The position numbers were made by a program, and so were the translations under genes. The notes below the pieces were generated by a model. That model was not told where the DNA came from and did no database searches. It saw only the letters and a program-made list of their open reading frames with translations. Positions 52,372 through 62,088 of a stretch of DNA of 64,000 nucleotides are shown piece after piece. Source of the DNA: Cribrihabitans marinus (GTDB lineage Bacteria; Pseudomonadota; Alphaproteobacteria; Rhodobacterales; Rhodobacteraceae); the NCBI RefSeq assembly GCF_900109035.1, contig NZ_FNYD01000004.1:124001-188000 (forward strand), given 5' to 3'. Within the stretch, counting starts at the first letter, position 1; every line of letters begins with the position of its first letter.

Positions 52372-54032
52372 CCGACACGACACAATCCGGCCCGATGCTG
52401 GCCGCCGATGGCACGCCGCTCAAGCGCAGCCTGGCACGCGCACTCAGGATGCAGAAGATCCGCGCCCTGATGCTGATCGCGCCGCTGCTGCTCTTCGTTC
52501 TGCTGACCTTCATCTTCCCGATCCTCGACATGCTGTTCCGCTCGGTCGAGAACCAGATCGTGTCCAGCACGATGCCGCGTACCGTGGCCGCCCTGCAGGA
52601 CTGGGACAGCGAGTCCGGCGAAGGCCCCGGCGAAGAGGTCTATCAATCGATCTATTTCGACCTGTTCGTCGCCGCCGAGGCGAAGGAGCACACCAAGCTC
52701 GGCACCCGGTTGAACTATGAACAGACCGGTGTGTCCTCGCTGTTCCGCACCAGCGGCCGCCGGCTCGACGACATCGGCGAGGAATTCCAGGACGTCATCG
52801 AGGATGTCGCCCCCGCGCTGAAGGATGGCGCGACCTGGTACGAGATCATGAACGGAACCGGCGGCGAGGCTGTCGCCGAGGCCGCCAAGGAACGGTTCGG
52901 CCGCCTGACCGACGAGCGGGCGCGGGGCGACCTGGGCTATGTCCCCTCCGCGGACATCGCGCAGATGCTGCCGCACACGACCGACGCCTACGCGGATTTC
53001 GCCACCTTCACGACCTTCGAGGACGGCGATTCCGTCGCCGAGGAGGACCCTTGGGAAGCGGTCTATGCCGCTCTTGCACTTGATCTGCGCGATCCCGACA
53101 CGCGCGCTGCCGTGGCCGCCTATTCCGGTCCCGGCGCCGAGCACCTGCAGGCCGTCGCCGCGGCGCAGGAACAGCTGCCCGACTTCACGTTCAAGGACGC
53201 GCTGGTCGATGCCGACAAGGATTGGGGCAACACCGAAACGTTGCGCACGATCCAGATGTATGCGCCGAACTACACCAGCGGCTATTTCCTCAACTCCGTC
53301 GACCTGATGAAGAGCCCCGATGGCGTCCAGGCGCGCCCCGAGAACCAGCAGATCTACATCACGCTCTTCACCCGGACGCTGATCATGTCGCTGGTCATCA
53401 CCGGCTCCTGCATCCTGCTGGGCTATCCGGTGGCCTGGATCCTGGCCAACCTGCCGATGCGCACGGCCAACATGCTGATGATCCTGGTGCTATTGCCGTT
53501 CTGGACCTCTCTTCTTGTGCGCACCAGCGCCTGGAAGGTCATGCTGCAGCAACAGGGCGTGATAAACGACGTGCTGGTCTGGCTGGGCCTCGTGGCCGAC
53601 GACTCGCGCCTGGTGATGATCAACAACCAGTTCGGCACCATCGTGGCGATGACCCACATCCTGCTGCCGTTCATGATCCTGCCGATGTATTCAGTGATGC
53701 AGACGATTCCGCCCTCCTACCTGCGCGCCGCCAAGTCGCTGGGCGCGACCAACTGGACGGCGTTCTGGCGGGTCTATTTCCCGCAATCGGTGCCGGGCAT
53801 CGGCGCGGGCTCGATCCTCGTCTTCATCCTTGCCATCGGCTACTACATCACGCCCGAGATCGTCGGCGGCACCAAGGGCGTCTTCATCTCCAACCGGATC
53901 GCCTATCACATCTCCAGCTCGCTGAACTGGGGCCTGGCGGCCGCGCTCGGCACGATCCTCCTGGTGGTCGTCCTGATCCTCTACTGGGCCTACGACAAGA
54001 TCGTCGGCATCGACAACGTGAAGCTGGGGTAA
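52368..54032 (+). CDS. ABC permease with a large periplasmic insertion (PotB-like)
   Basis: A 554-residue permease, nearly twice the usual 280-300. After a cytoplasmic tail and TM1 (about 33-56, LMLIAPLLLFVLLTFIFPILDM) comes a soluble acidic segment to about residue 325, then the normal PotB-type core: VITGSCILLGYPVAWILA, LPFWTSLLVRTSAWKV and the EAA loop RAAKSLGATNWTAFWRVYFP. The insert should lie in the periplasm, as in MalF, and may contact the binding protein. Coupled to DUF1330 upstream and four bases from the next permease. Confidence 0.88.
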   Translation: MTDTTQSGPMLAADGTPLKRSLARALRMQKIRALMLIAPLLLFVLLTFIFPILDMLFRSVENQIVSSTMPRTVAALQDWDSESGEGPGEEVYQSIYFDLFVAAEAKEHTKLGTRLNYEQTGVSSLFRTSGRRLDDIGEEFQDVIEDVAPALKDGATWYEIMNGTGGEAVAEAAKERFGRLTDERARGDLGYVPSADIAQMLPHTTDAYADFATFTTFEDGDSVAEEDPWEAVYAALALDLRDPDTRAAVAAYSGPGAEHLQAVAAAQEQLPDFTFKDALVDADKDWGNTETLRTIQMYAPNYTSGYFLNSVDLMKSPDGVQARPENQQIYITLFTRTLIMSLVITGSCILLGYPVAWILANLPMRTANMLMILVLLPFWTSLLVRTSAWKVMLQQQGVINDVLVWLGLVADDSRLVMINNQFGTIVAMTHILLPFMILPMYSVMQTIPPSYLRAAKSLGATNWTAFWRVYFPQSVPGIGAGSILVFILAIGYYITPEIVGGTKGVFISNRIAYHISSSLNWGLAAALGTILLVVVLILYWAYDKIVGIDNVKLG

Positions 54033-54036
54033 TCCG

Positions 54037-55248
54037 ATGAAACTCGTAACCACGAACTTCCGCCCCTCGCAGACCTTCACGGTGTCGGTGCTGGCCGCCG
54101 CCGGCGCCATCGCCGGGCTGCTGGTCGGCACCTCGCAGGGCAGCACCCTGCTGGGGCTGGTGATCGGCGCGGCCCTCCTGGCCGCGCTGGCCTTCGGCGC
54201 CATGGCGATGGAAGACCAGGAGCGCCCGATCCGCTGGGCCATTCTCATCGGCTTCGGGCTGATTGGCTTCCTGATCGGCGGGGTTTCCGCCGGCGTGGTC
54301 GGGCTTCTGTTCGGCTGGTTCTTCGGCTGGTTCATCTACTGGATCGGCAAGGGGCGCTACCGGGCGCATCTGGTGCCCTACCTGACGCCGGGCCAGGTCC
54401 TGTGGCACTATGCCTTCCGGGTCATCTGCGGCGCGATATTCATCTTCCTGATCACGCCCATCCTCGTGGTCATGCCGCTCAGCTTCAACGCCGAGGACTT
54501 CTTCACCTTCACGCCCGAGATGCTGCGCTTCGATCCCGAGGGATATTCGCTCAAGCACTACCAGGACTTCTTCACCAATTCCGACTGGCAGCTCAGCTTC
54601 CGCAACTCGCTGATCATCGCGCCGATCGCCACCATCATCTCGGTCAGCCTGGGCACGCTGGCGGCCATCGGGCTCAGCCAGTCCCACGTTCCCGGGCGTC
54701 GCGCGATCATGGCGATCTTGATCTCGCCGATGATCGTTCCGCTGATCATCTCGGCCACGGGGATGTTCTTCTTCTACTCGCAGATCGGCCTGTTCCTGGA
54801 AAACGACATCGGCCTGTCCAAGACCTTCGTGGGCTACGTCAAGATCATCCTGGCCCATGCCGTCCTGGGCATTCCCTTCGTGATCATCACCGTCACCGCC
54901 ACGCTGGTCGGTTTCGACCGCTCGCTGACCCGGGCCGCCGCGAACATGGGCGCCAACCCGGTCACCACCTTCTTCCGCGTGCAGATGCCGCTGATCCTGC
55001 CCGGCGTGATCTCCGGCGCGCTGTTCGCCTTCATCACCTCCTTTGACGAGGTCGTGGTGGTGCTCTTCGTCGGCTCGGCCCGGCAAAAGACCCTGCCCTG
55101 GCAGATGTTCACCGGCCTGCGCGAGCAGATTTCGCCGACCATCCTCGCGGTCGCGACGATCCTCGTGGTGATCTCCATCGCGCTGCTCACGGTGGTGGAA
55201 CTGCTGCGCCGCCGCTCGGAACGGCTGCGCGGCATGTCACCGGGCTGA
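54037..55248 (+). CDS. ABC permease with an N-terminal membrane extension (PotC-like)
   Basis: A 403-residue permease. The C-terminal 270 residues are a standard PotC-type core (ITPILVVMPLSFNAEDFF, EAA loop RAAANMGANPVTTFFRVQMP, then SFDEVVVVLFV). The first 125 residues add three or four extra hydrophobic helices rich in Gly/Ala (about 14-103) that normal PotC proteins lack. Follows the other permease by four bases. The operon ends at the interspersed repeat hairpin at 55305. Confidence 0.88.
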   Translation: MKLVTTNFRPSQTFTVSVLAAAGAIAGLLVGTSQGSTLLGLVIGAALLAALAFGAMAMEDQERPIRWAILIGFGLIGFLIGGVSAGVVGLLFGWFFGWFIYWIGKGRYRAHLVPYLTPGQVLWHYAFRVICGAIFIFLITPILVVMPLSFNAEDFFTFTPEMLRFDPEGYSLKHYQDFFTNSDWQLSFRNSLIIAPIATIISVSLGTLAAIGLSQSHVPGRRAIMAILISPMIVPLIISATGMFFFYSQIGLFLENDIGLSKTFVGYVKIILAHAVLGIPFVIITVTATLVGFDRSLTRAAANMGANPVTTFFRVQMPLILPGVISGALFAFITSFDEVVVVLFVGSARQKTLPWQMFTGLREQISPTILAVATILVVISIALLTVVELLRRRSERLRGMSPG

Positions 55249-55268
55249 CCGCACAGGCTTCATCTTTT

Positions 55269-55327
55269 CGGAAATACTCCGGGGGTGAATTGGGCCGAAG
55301 GACCAAGAGGGGGCAGCGCCCCCTCTT
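55269..55327. repeat. Interspersed intergenic element, copy B, with bidirectional hairpin
   Basis: CGGAAATACTCCGGGGGTGA, then a hairpin AAGAGGGGGC (55305-55314), loop AGC, GCCCCCTCTT (55318-55327). It is related to copy A at 16940-16979. The A-flanked and T-flanked stem ends one base before the stop codon of the convergent transglycosylase gene and can terminate from both sides. Confidence 0.6.
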
Positions 55328-55328
55328 T

Positions 55329-56642
55329 CTATCTCAACCGTTCGAGCAACCGCAGCGAAGCATAGCCATCCGGTAACAGCCCGTTGGCCGCCTGGTAGTC
55401 GCGCACCGCCCCGATGGTCAGCGGACCGATCAGACCGTCGATCTTCTGCGTGTCGAATCCGGCCCGGGTCAGCCGCTCCTGCAATTCGCGGCGTTCGGCC
55501 AGGCTCAGCGCCCGGTCTCCGTGCGGCCAGTCGCCCCGGATCGGGTCCCCGCCGGCAATCCGGTCGGCCAGGTGCCCCACCCCGATCACATAGGCATCGG
55601 CGGTATTGTAGCGTTCCAGCACTTCGAAATTGTCGAAGATCATGAAGGCCGCACCCTGCGCGCCCGCGGGCAGCAGGATCGACGCCTCGCCGTGATCGGC
55701 CACCGGGCGCCCGTCCATGTCCACCACGCCCATCTGCGCCCAGCGCGACGGCAGCCGCGTCAACTCGCGCCGCGCGCTGGTATAGTCGAACCCCTCGGGC
55801 AGTTGCACCTCGACGCCCCAGGGCTGCCCCTTGGTCCAGCCGAATCCGGCCAGGTAGGCGGCGGTCGAGGCCAGCGCATCGCTGGGATCGTCCGACCAGA
55901 TGTCGCGCCTTCCGTCACCGGTGAAATCCACCGCGTGTTCCAGGTAGGAGGTCGGCATGAACTGCGTGTGCCCCATCGCCCCGGCCCAGCTGCCGGTCAT
56001 CGCCCGCGGCCCCACGTCGCCCGCATCCAGGATCTTCAGCGCCGCGATCAGCTGCGTCTCGAAAAATGCTGCCCGGCGCGCATCATGCGACAGCGTTGCC
56101 AGTGACCGGATCACGCTGTCACTGCCACGAAACCCGCCATAGGCGCTTTCCAGCCCCCAGATGGCGGTCACGATCTCCTTCTCCACGCCATAGCGCGCCT
56201 CGATCCGCTCCAGAACGTCCCCGTGCCGCGCCAGCGCCGCGCGCCCGTTGGCGATGCGCGTGTCCGAGACCGCGGTGCCGAGATAATCCCAGATCGTCTT
56301 GCTGAATTCCGACTGGTTGCGGTCGCGGCGGATCACCTCTGGGTCCGGGCGGACCCCGTTCAAGGCGCGTTCGACGGTTGCCGGGCGGATCCCCTCGGCC
56401 ACCGCGCGCGCCTTGAACCCGTCCAGCCAGGGTGCGAACCCGTCGACCTGCGCCGCCACGGTTCGGGGCGCCGTCGCCGGCCTTGCGACCGGGCGGACCG
56501 ACGGCATGACGCCATTTGCCGAGGCCAGTTCCAAGCCGGCCGAGGACCGGGCCACCGGTCGCAGCGCGGTCTCCGTCGGGGCCGCATCGAGTCCATTTGC
56601 GAAAAGCGCGGCGAGGACCGCGCCGCTCATCAATCTGTTCAT
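55329..56642 (-). CDS. Lytic murein transglycosylase, MltB-like, with peptidoglycan-binding domain
   Basis: A 437-residue exported enzyme: signal-like hydrophobic N-terminus (4-20), a Pro/Ala linker, then the MltB fold with catalytic Glu165 in IWGLESAYGG, and MGHTQFMPTSYLEHAVDF and GRRDIWSDDPSDALAS. The last 60 residues form a PG_binding_1 domain (RAGFDTQKIDGLIGPLT). No lipobox cysteine, so it is periplasmic rather than a lipoprotein. Start ATG 56642 is preferred over 56699 because it gives the signal sequence. Confidence 0.92.
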   Translation of the reverse strand: MNRLMSGAVLAALFANGLDAAPTETALRPVARSSAGLELASANGVMPSVRPVARPATAPRTVAAQVDGFAPWLDGFKARAVAEGIRPATVERALNGVRPDPEVIRRDRNQSEFSKTIWDYLGTAVSDTRIANGRAALARHGDVLERIEARYGVEKEIVTAIWGLESAYGGFRGSDSVIRSLATLSHDARRAAFFETQLIAALKILDAGDVGPRAMTGSWAGAMGHTQFMPTSYLEHAVDFTGDGRRDIWSDDPSDALASTAAYLAGFGWTKGQPWGVEVQLPEGFDYTSARRELTRLPSRWAQMGVVDMDGRPVADHGEASILLPAGAQGAAFMIFDNFEVLERYNTADAYVIGVGHLADRIAGGDPIRGDWPHGDRALSLAERRELQERLTRAGFDTQKIDGLIGPLTIGAVRDYQAANGLLPDGYASLRLLERLR

Positions 56643-56706
56643 TTTTTCTTGTCCCGATTGTCTGCTCGACCGCAGGATACCGCCAATCGCGCCGCGCACA
56701 AAGCGT

Positions 56707-57423
56707 TCAATCGCCCGCCGCCCGGGCCTCAGCCGCTTTTTGCTCGGCCTTGAGCCGCGCCAGCGCCTCGCGCAGCATGGGCACCCGTTTGGGGCGGAAA
56801 CTGTCCCCGGTCTCCTCCAGCCCGCGCATCCGGTCCAGCCGGAAGACCCGGAAATCGGTCCTCAGATGGCACCAGGCGATCAGCATGCTGGAGCGGTCCA
56901 TATAGACGATCGACAGCGGATCGACCTGCCGCCGCGTGTCGGCACCCTTGGCGTCGGTGTAGTCGAAGACCACGCGACGTTCCTCCCAGGCCGCACGGCG
57001 CAGGACGGACACATCGACACCGGGCGGCAGCGGGCGTTCGAACCGGGTGGCAGTCAGCACCGAATGGCTCAGACGGTGCGACTGGCGCTGCGGCAGGCGG
57101 CCCTGCAACTTGCGCAGCGCCTCGTTTGCGGCGCGTCGCAGGTCCGGGTCGCCGATCAGCTCCACCTCGCGCAGCCCCAGAACCAGCGCCTCGATCTGGT
57201 CGTCGGTGAACCCGAGCGGCGGCAGGGTCGCGTCTTCGATCAGGGTGAAGCCATAGCCCGCCTCGCCGTCGATCACGGCGCCGAGGCCGCGCAGCGCGCC
57301 GATGTCGCGATGCACCGTGCGCGCCGACACGCCCAGATCCTGCGCCAGCGCCGCCGAGGTCCGGGGCTGCGGACCGGAGCGCAGGACTTGCATCAGCTGG
57401 AACAGGCGGGCGGTGCGGGTCAT
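56707..57423 (-). CDS. HTH-WYL transcriptional regulator (YafY-like)
   Basis: A 238-residue regulator: DeoR-type winged helix at 1-60 (TARLFQLMQVLRSG, DLGVSARTVHRDIGALRGLGA) and a WYL domain from about 135 (VVFDYTDAKG, then IAWCHLRTDFRVFRLDRM). WYL domains sense ligands such as nucleic-acid fragments or nucleotides. ATG 57423 matches usual family starts; an in-frame ATG lies 14 codons upstream. It diverges from the GST-DUF1801 pair over 83 bases, its most likely target. Confidence 0.87.
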   Translation of the reverse strand: MTRTARLFQLMQVLRSGPQPRTSAALAQDLGVSARTVHRDIGALRGLGAVIDGEAGYGFTLIEDATLPPLGFTDDQIEALVLGLREVELIGDPDLRRAANEALRKLQGRLPQRQSHRLSHSVLTATRFERPLPPGVDVSVLRRAAWEERRVVFDYTDAKGADTRRQVDPLSIVYMDRSSMLIAWCHLRTDFRVFRLDRMRGLEETGDSFRPKRVPMLREALARLKAEQKAAEARAAGD

Positions 57424-57506
57424 GGTCGGATCAAACCGGATACTGATGCCAAAATGTGTCATCATGCTGCGCTATTGCTGGGCAAAGCACAATCGGAGTG
57501 TTCGCC

Positions 57507-58205
57507 ATGCTGACCCTGCTCACCTACCCCTCCGCCTTCGGCCTCTTCAGCGCCAGCCCGTTCTGCGTGAAGGCCGCCTATATGCTGAAACTCTCCGGCC
57601 ATCCCTGGCGGCGGTCCGACCTGCTGGACCCGCGCAAGATGCCGCATCGCAAGCTGCCCGTCCTGCGCACGCCCGAGCGCCTGATCGCCGACAGCGACGG
57701 CATCCGCCGCTGGCTCGAAGCACAGGGCGCCGAGTTCGACGCCGGCCTGAGCGATGTGCAGAAGGCACAGTCGCGCGCCCTGATCCGCATGGTCGAGGAT
57801 CACCTTTATTTCCAGGTCGTCCTCGACCGTTGGGGCAATGACGCGGTTTGGCCGATCCTGCGCGACACGTTCTTCACTCAGGTGCCCGCGCTGATCCGGC
57901 GGCCGGTGTCCAATGCCATCCGCAGATCGGTGCTGAGGGGGCTCGATGCGCAGGGCGTGTCCCGGTTCGACGAGGGCGAGCGGATGGACCGGATCGAAAG
58001 CGATCTCGAGGCGATTTCAGCCTTTCTCTGGCAATCGCCCTTCCTGATGGGCGAGCGCCCGACCTCGGCCGATCTGAGCGTCGCACCGATGCTGGCGGCG
58101 ATGCGCGCCACGCCTGTCGAGACCGCGCTGACCCGGCGGATTTCCGGCGACAGGCTGCTGGGCGACTATATCGACCGGGTGGATCGTGCCATTCTGCTGC
58201 CATGA
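57507..58205 (+). CDS. Glutathione S-transferase family protein
   Basis: A 232-residue GST-like protein: thioredoxin-like N-domain with SPFCVKAAYMLKLSG (17-31), DSDGIRRWL (63-71), and an all-helical C-domain with FLMGERPTSADLSVAPML (187-204). SPFC at 17-20 resembles the active-site region of FAXC/metaxin-type GSTs rather than classical Ser/Tyr enzymes. Substrate unknown. The frame opens at 57456, but ATG 57507 follows CGGAG at family distance. Coupled by ATGA to the DUF1801 gene. Confidence 0.82.
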   Translation: MLTLLTYPSAFGLFSASPFCVKAAYMLKLSGHPWRRSDLLDPRKMPHRKLPVLRTPERLIADSDGIRRWLEAQGAEFDAGLSDVQKAQSRALIRMVEDHLYFQVVLDRWGNDAVWPILRDTFFTQVPALIRRPVSNAIRRSVLRGLDAQGVSRFDEGERMDRIESDLEAISAFLWQSPFLMGERPTSADLSVAPMLAAMRATPVETALTRRISGDRLLGDYIDRVDRAILLP

Positions 58206-58600
58206 CCGAGATCGACAATCCCGACGTGGCGCAGGCCTTCGCCGACACCCCGGGCGACGCTCGGGTGGGGCTGATGCGGCTGCGCGCGCTGATTCTGGAC
58301 ACCGCCGCGGACCTGCCCTCGGCGCAGCCGCTGCGCGAGGAACTCAGATGGGGACAGCCCGCCTATCTTGCACCAAAGGGATCGACCCTGCGGCTGGGCG
58401 TGCCGAAATCCGGCGGCTTTGCGCTTTTCGTGCATTGCCGCTCGCGGCTGATCCCGGAGTTTACCCAGATCTTTCCGGAGCAGGATCGCATCGAAGGCAC
58501 CCGCGCGGTCCTGTTCGATGATCCCTCGCAGATCGACGCGGCACGGCACGGGTGGCTGGTCGCGCGCGCATTGACCTATCACCACCGGCCGTCCGGCTAG
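58202..58600 (+). CDS. DUF1801 protein
   Basis: A 132-residue protein matching DUF1801/YdhG-like proteins: ARVGLMRLRALILDTA, LREELRWGQPAYLAPKGSTLRLG, then GFALFVHCRSRLIPEF. This family has an iron-chaperone-like (frataxin-related) fold; activity is unproven. The ATG overlaps the GST stop. Converges on rnr with 15 bases between stops. Confidence 0.78.
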   Translation: MTEIDNPDVAQAFADTPGDARVGLMRLRALILDTAADLPSAQPLREELRWGQPAYLAPKGSTLRLGVPKSGGFALFVHCRSRLIPEFTQIFPEQDRIEGTRAVLFDDPSQIDAARHGWLVARALTYHHRPSG

Positions 58601-58615
58601 TGCCGGCCGCCGCGA

Positions 58616-60877
58616 TCACTTCTGCCGGCGCTTGCGTTCCACCTTGCGCTTGACCTTGTCGCGCTTGCGCTTGGAGGCAACCGCCTTGCGCCGCGCGGTC
58701 CGACCGGCCGGGCCGCGCCCGCCCCGGGGCAACGCCTGATCCTCGATCGACAGCAGCTCCAGCTCCAGCCCGCCGGTCACCGGCGTGGCCTCGGTCAGGC
58801 GCACCGTGACGCGCTGGCCGATGGCGATCGTCAGGCCGGTATCCGAGCCCATCAGCGTGCCCGCCTCGGCATCGAAATGGAAGAATTCGCGCCCCAGCGT
58901 CCGTACCGGGATCAACCCGTCGGCGCCGGTCTCGTCCAGTTTCACGAAGGCCCCGAACCGGGCGATCCCGCTGATCCGACCGGCAAACTCGTTGCCCACC
59001 CGCTCGCTCAGATAGGCGGCGAGATAGCGGTCATTGGTGTCGCGCTCGGCCATCATCGAGCGGCGCTCGGTGTCCGAGATGTGGTTGGCGGTCTCTTCCA
59101 GACGCTCGATCTCGTCCGGCTGCAACCCGTCCTTGCCCCAGCCATGAACCGAGATCAGCGCCCGATGCACGATCAGGTCGGCATAGCGCCGGATCGGCGA
59201 GGTGAAATGCGCATAGTTGCGCAGGGCCAGCCCGAAATGCCCGAAATTCTCGGGGCTGTAATAGGCCTGCGCCATCGACCGCAGGGTCGAGATGTTGATC
59301 AGCTCGGCCTCTTCGGTGCCCGCCGCCTGGTTCAGCAGCGCGTTCAGGTGCCGGGTCTGCAACACCTGCCCCTTGGCCAGGTTCAGCCCGGCGGCTTGCG
59401 CCGTCTCGCGCAGCGCCTCCAGCTTCTCGGGCGCCGGTTCCTCGTGCACCCGGAACAGGAGCGGCGCGCGTTTGGCGATCAGGGTCTCGGCGGCAGCGAC
59501 ATTGGCGAGGATCATGAATTCCTCGATCAGCCGGTGCGCGTCCAGCCGGTCGCGGAACGCCACCGAGGTCACCTCGCCCTCGTCGCTCAGCACGATCTTG
59601 CGCTCGGGCAGGTCCAGATCCAGCGGCTGCCGCGCCCCGCGCGCCTTTTTCAGCGCCTCATAGGCGGCAAACAGCGGTTCCAGCACCGGCTCGACCAACG
59701 GCCCGGTCTTGTCGTTCGGGTCGCCGTCCATGGCGGCCTGCACCTCGGCATAGTTCAGCGACGCCGCCGAGCGCATCAGCCCGCGCACGAAGCGGTGGCC
59801 GACCTTGTTGCCCTCGGCGTCGATCTGCATCCGCACCGCAAGGCAAGCGCGCGGCACGCCCTCGTGCAGCGAACACAGATCGCCCGACAGCCGGTCGGGC
59901 AGCATCGGCACCACCCGGTCGGGGAAATAGGTCGAGTTGCCGCGCTTGCGCGCCTCGCGGTCCAGATCAGAGCCCGGCGTCACATAGGCGGCGACATCGG
60001 CAATCGCCACCCAGATCACATGGCCGTCCGGATTCTTGGGATCGTCGTCGGCATGGGCATAGCAGGCATCGTCATGGTCGCGGGCATCGGCCGGGTCGAT
60101 GGTGACCAGCGGCACCTCGCGCAGATCTTCGCGGCCGGACAGGCCCACCGGCTTGGCAAGGTCGGCCTCGGCGATCACCGCGTCGGGGAACTGGTCGGGG
60201 ATGCCGTGCTGGTGGATGGCGATCAGCGACACGGCCTTCGGCGCGCTGGGATCGCCCAGCCGTTCGACGATGCGCGCCCGCGGCAGGCCCAGCCGCGCCT
60301 TGGGGCCGGCCTGTTCGGCCTCGACCAGCTCGCCATCCTTAGCGCTCAAGGTGGCGCCGTCGGCCACCTGCCATTCATTCTGCCCGGCCTTGTCGATGGG
60401 CACGACGCGCCCGCCTTCGGCGCCCTTTCGAAAGATGCCGACGATGCGGCGCGGGTTCGACCCGATGCGCCGGATCAGCCGCGCCTCGTAATTGTGGTCC
60501 TCCTCGTGCACGACGGTCAGCCGCGCGAGGATCCGGTCGCCCTCGCCCAGCGCCGGGTCGCTGGCGCGCGGGATCAGCAGCACGATGGGCTCGACCCCCT
60601 CGCCATGCCATTCCAGCGGCCGCGCGAACAGGTCGCCATCGGCATTGGGCGCCTTGACCTGCAGTACGCTGACCGGCGGCAGCCGGTCGGGATCGCGATA
60701 GGTCTTGCGGCGCTTCTCCAGATGCCCCTCGGCCTCAAGCTCCTTGAGGATGCGCTTGAGGTCGATGCGATCGGCACCCTTGATGCCGAACGCCTTGGCG
60801 ATATCGCGTTTCGAGGTGAGGGTCGGATGCTCCGAGATCCAGTCGAGGATCTCGCGCTTGGAAGGAATGCGCGTCAT
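58616..60877 (-). CDS. rnr: Ribonuclease R
   Basis: A 753-residue 3'-5' exoribonuclease able to digest structured RNA. Order: N-terminal helix-turn-helix (1-60), cold-shock-like domains (about 65-235), RNB catalytic domain with acidic cluster DPADARDHDDA at 261-271, S1 domain (about 640-715, GRISGIARFGAFVKLDETGA) and a Lys/Arg-rich tail of about 30 residues. The last feature favours RNase R over RNase II. It stands alone on the minus strand with dapE 65 bases upstream. Confidence 0.95.
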   Translation of the reverse strand: MTRIPSKREILDWISEHPTLTSKRDIAKAFGIKGADRIDLKRILKELEAEGHLEKRRKTYRDPDRLPPVSVLQVKAPNADGDLFARPLEWHGEGVEPIVLLIPRASDPALGEGDRILARLTVVHEEDHNYEARLIRRIGSNPRRIVGIFRKGAEGGRVVPIDKAGQNEWQVADGATLSAKDGELVEAEQAGPKARLGLPRARIVERLGDPSAPKAVSLIAIHQHGIPDQFPDAVIAEADLAKPVGLSGREDLREVPLVTIDPADARDHDDACYAHADDDPKNPDGHVIWVAIADVAAYVTPGSDLDREARKRGNSTYFPDRVVPMLPDRLSGDLCSLHEGVPRACLAVRMQIDAEGNKVGHRFVRGLMRSAASLNYAEVQAAMDGDPNDKTGPLVEPVLEPLFAAYEALKKARGARQPLDLDLPERKIVLSDEGEVTSVAFRDRLDAHRLIEEFMILANVAAAETLIAKRAPLLFRVHEEPAPEKLEALRETAQAAGLNLAKGQVLQTRHLNALLNQAAGTEEAELINISTLRSMAQAYYSPENFGHFGLALRNYAHFTSPIRRYADLIVHRALISVHGWGKDGLQPDEIERLEETANHISDTERRSMMAERDTNDRYLAAYLSERVGNEFAGRISGIARFGAFVKLDETGADGLIPVRTLGREFFHFDAEAGTLMGSDTGLTIAIGQRVTVRLTEATPVTGGLELELLSIEDQALPRGGRGPAGRTARRKAVASKRKRDKVKRKVERKRRQK

Positions 60878-60942
60878 GTGCCGGGACTAGCACGGCCAGC
60901 GGCGGGGGTCATGGGCAAAAGCGACCGGAGAGTTATCGCCGC

Positions 60943-62088
60943 TCATGCGAAATACGCCTGCAGGATGCGCGCATAGACCGCCTTGAGCTGCTGGATCTGC
61001 TCGGTCGGGACGCGTTCATCGACCTGGTGCATCGTCTGCCCGACAAGCCCGAATTCCACCACCGGGCAATGGTCCTTGACGAAACGGGCATCCGAAGTAC
61101 CGCCCGAGGTCGACAGGACCGGCGCGACGCCGGTCTCATCCTCGACCGCCGCGGCGACAAGATCGGACAGCGGCCCCGGGGGGGTCAGAAAGCTCTCGCC
61201 CGATATCTTGACCTCCATGTCGATGGACAGCCCGAACTCCGCTGCCACGGCGTCGGCTTCGCTGCGCAGCCAGTCGGTCAGCCCGGCCCCGCTGTGCAGG
61301 TCGTTGAACCGGATGTTGACCGCGCCCCGGCCCTGCGCGGGGATCACGTTGGTGGCCGGATTGCCGGTATCGATGGTCACGATGGCCAGGGTGGAGGGGT
61401 CGAAATGGTCGGTGCCCTTGTCCAACTCATGCCCTGCCAGCCGGTCCATCAGGCGGGCCAGGGCCGGCAACGGGTTCTTCGCCCGGTGCGGATAGGCCGA
61501 GTGCCCCTGGACGCCGGTCACGGTGAACCATGCAGTCATCGACCCGCGCCGGCCGATCTTGATCATCTCGCCCATCCGATCCGGGCATGTCGGCTCGCCC
61601 ACCAGGCAGACCGACATCCGCTCGCCGGTCGCGTCCATGTGATCCAGCAGCGCCCGCGTGCCGTCCACCGCGTCGCCCTCCTCGTCGCCGGTGATGGTCA
61701 GGACGATGGCCCCGTCCGGCGGCGTCTCGCGCACGAAATCCACCGCGGCCGCGGCAAAGGCGGCGACGCCGGACTTCATGTCGGTCGCGCCCCGGCCGTA
61801 GAGGATCCCGTCCTTCTCGACCGCACCGAAGGGCGGCACGCTCCAGGCCGCCTCGTCGCCCACCGGCACCACGTCGGTGTGACCGTTGAAGCCAAAGGTC
61901 TTCGCGTGCCCCTTCGCGCCCCAGCGCGCGAAAAGGTTGCAGACACCGCCCCGGTCCACCCGCACACACTCGAACCCCGCCGCGCCCAGCAGATCGGACA
62001 GCAGCCCCAACGCGCCACCCTCCTCGGGCGTCACCGAGGGGCAGCGGATCAGGTCGGCGGTCAGGCGGACGGCATCACTTCGGGTCAT
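60943..62088 (-). CDS. dapE: Succinyl-diaminopimelate desuccinylase
   Basis: A 381-residue M20 metallohydrolase of the lysine/diaminopimelate pathway. Zinc ligands: His70 (GHTDVVP), Asp103 (GATDMKSG), Glu137 in GDEEGDA with Glu136 as catalytic base, Glu165 (GEPT) and a C-terminal His in GQTMHQVDE. The [22 protein letters not shown] dimerisation segment is typical of DapE. ATG 62088 gives the family length, although its ribosome-binding site is weak and the frame opens at 62127. Confidence 0.95.
   Translation of the reverse strand: MTRSDAVRLTADLIRCPSVTPEEGGALGLLSDLLGAAGFECVRVDRGGVCNLFARWGAKGHAKTFGFNGHTDVVPVGDEAAWSVPPFGAVEKDGILYGRGATDMKSGVAAFAAAAVDFVRETPPDGAIVLTITGDEEGDAVDGTRALLDHMDATGERMSVCLVGEPTCPDRMGEMIKIGRRGSMTAWFTVTGVQGHSAYPHRAKNPLPALARLMDRLAGHELDKGTDHFDPSTLAIVTIDTGNPATNVIPAQGRGAVNIRFNDLHSGAGLTDWLRSEADAVAAEFGLSIDMEVKISGESFLTPPGPLSDLVAAAVEDETGVAPVLSTSGGTSDARFVKDHCPVVEFGLVGQTMHQVDERVPTEQIQQLKAVYARILQAYFA

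Noticed and set aside
58877-60976. A 699-residue plus-strand frame opposite rnr
   Set aside because: Antisense of RNase R, whose RNB and S1 motifs are intact; no independent support.
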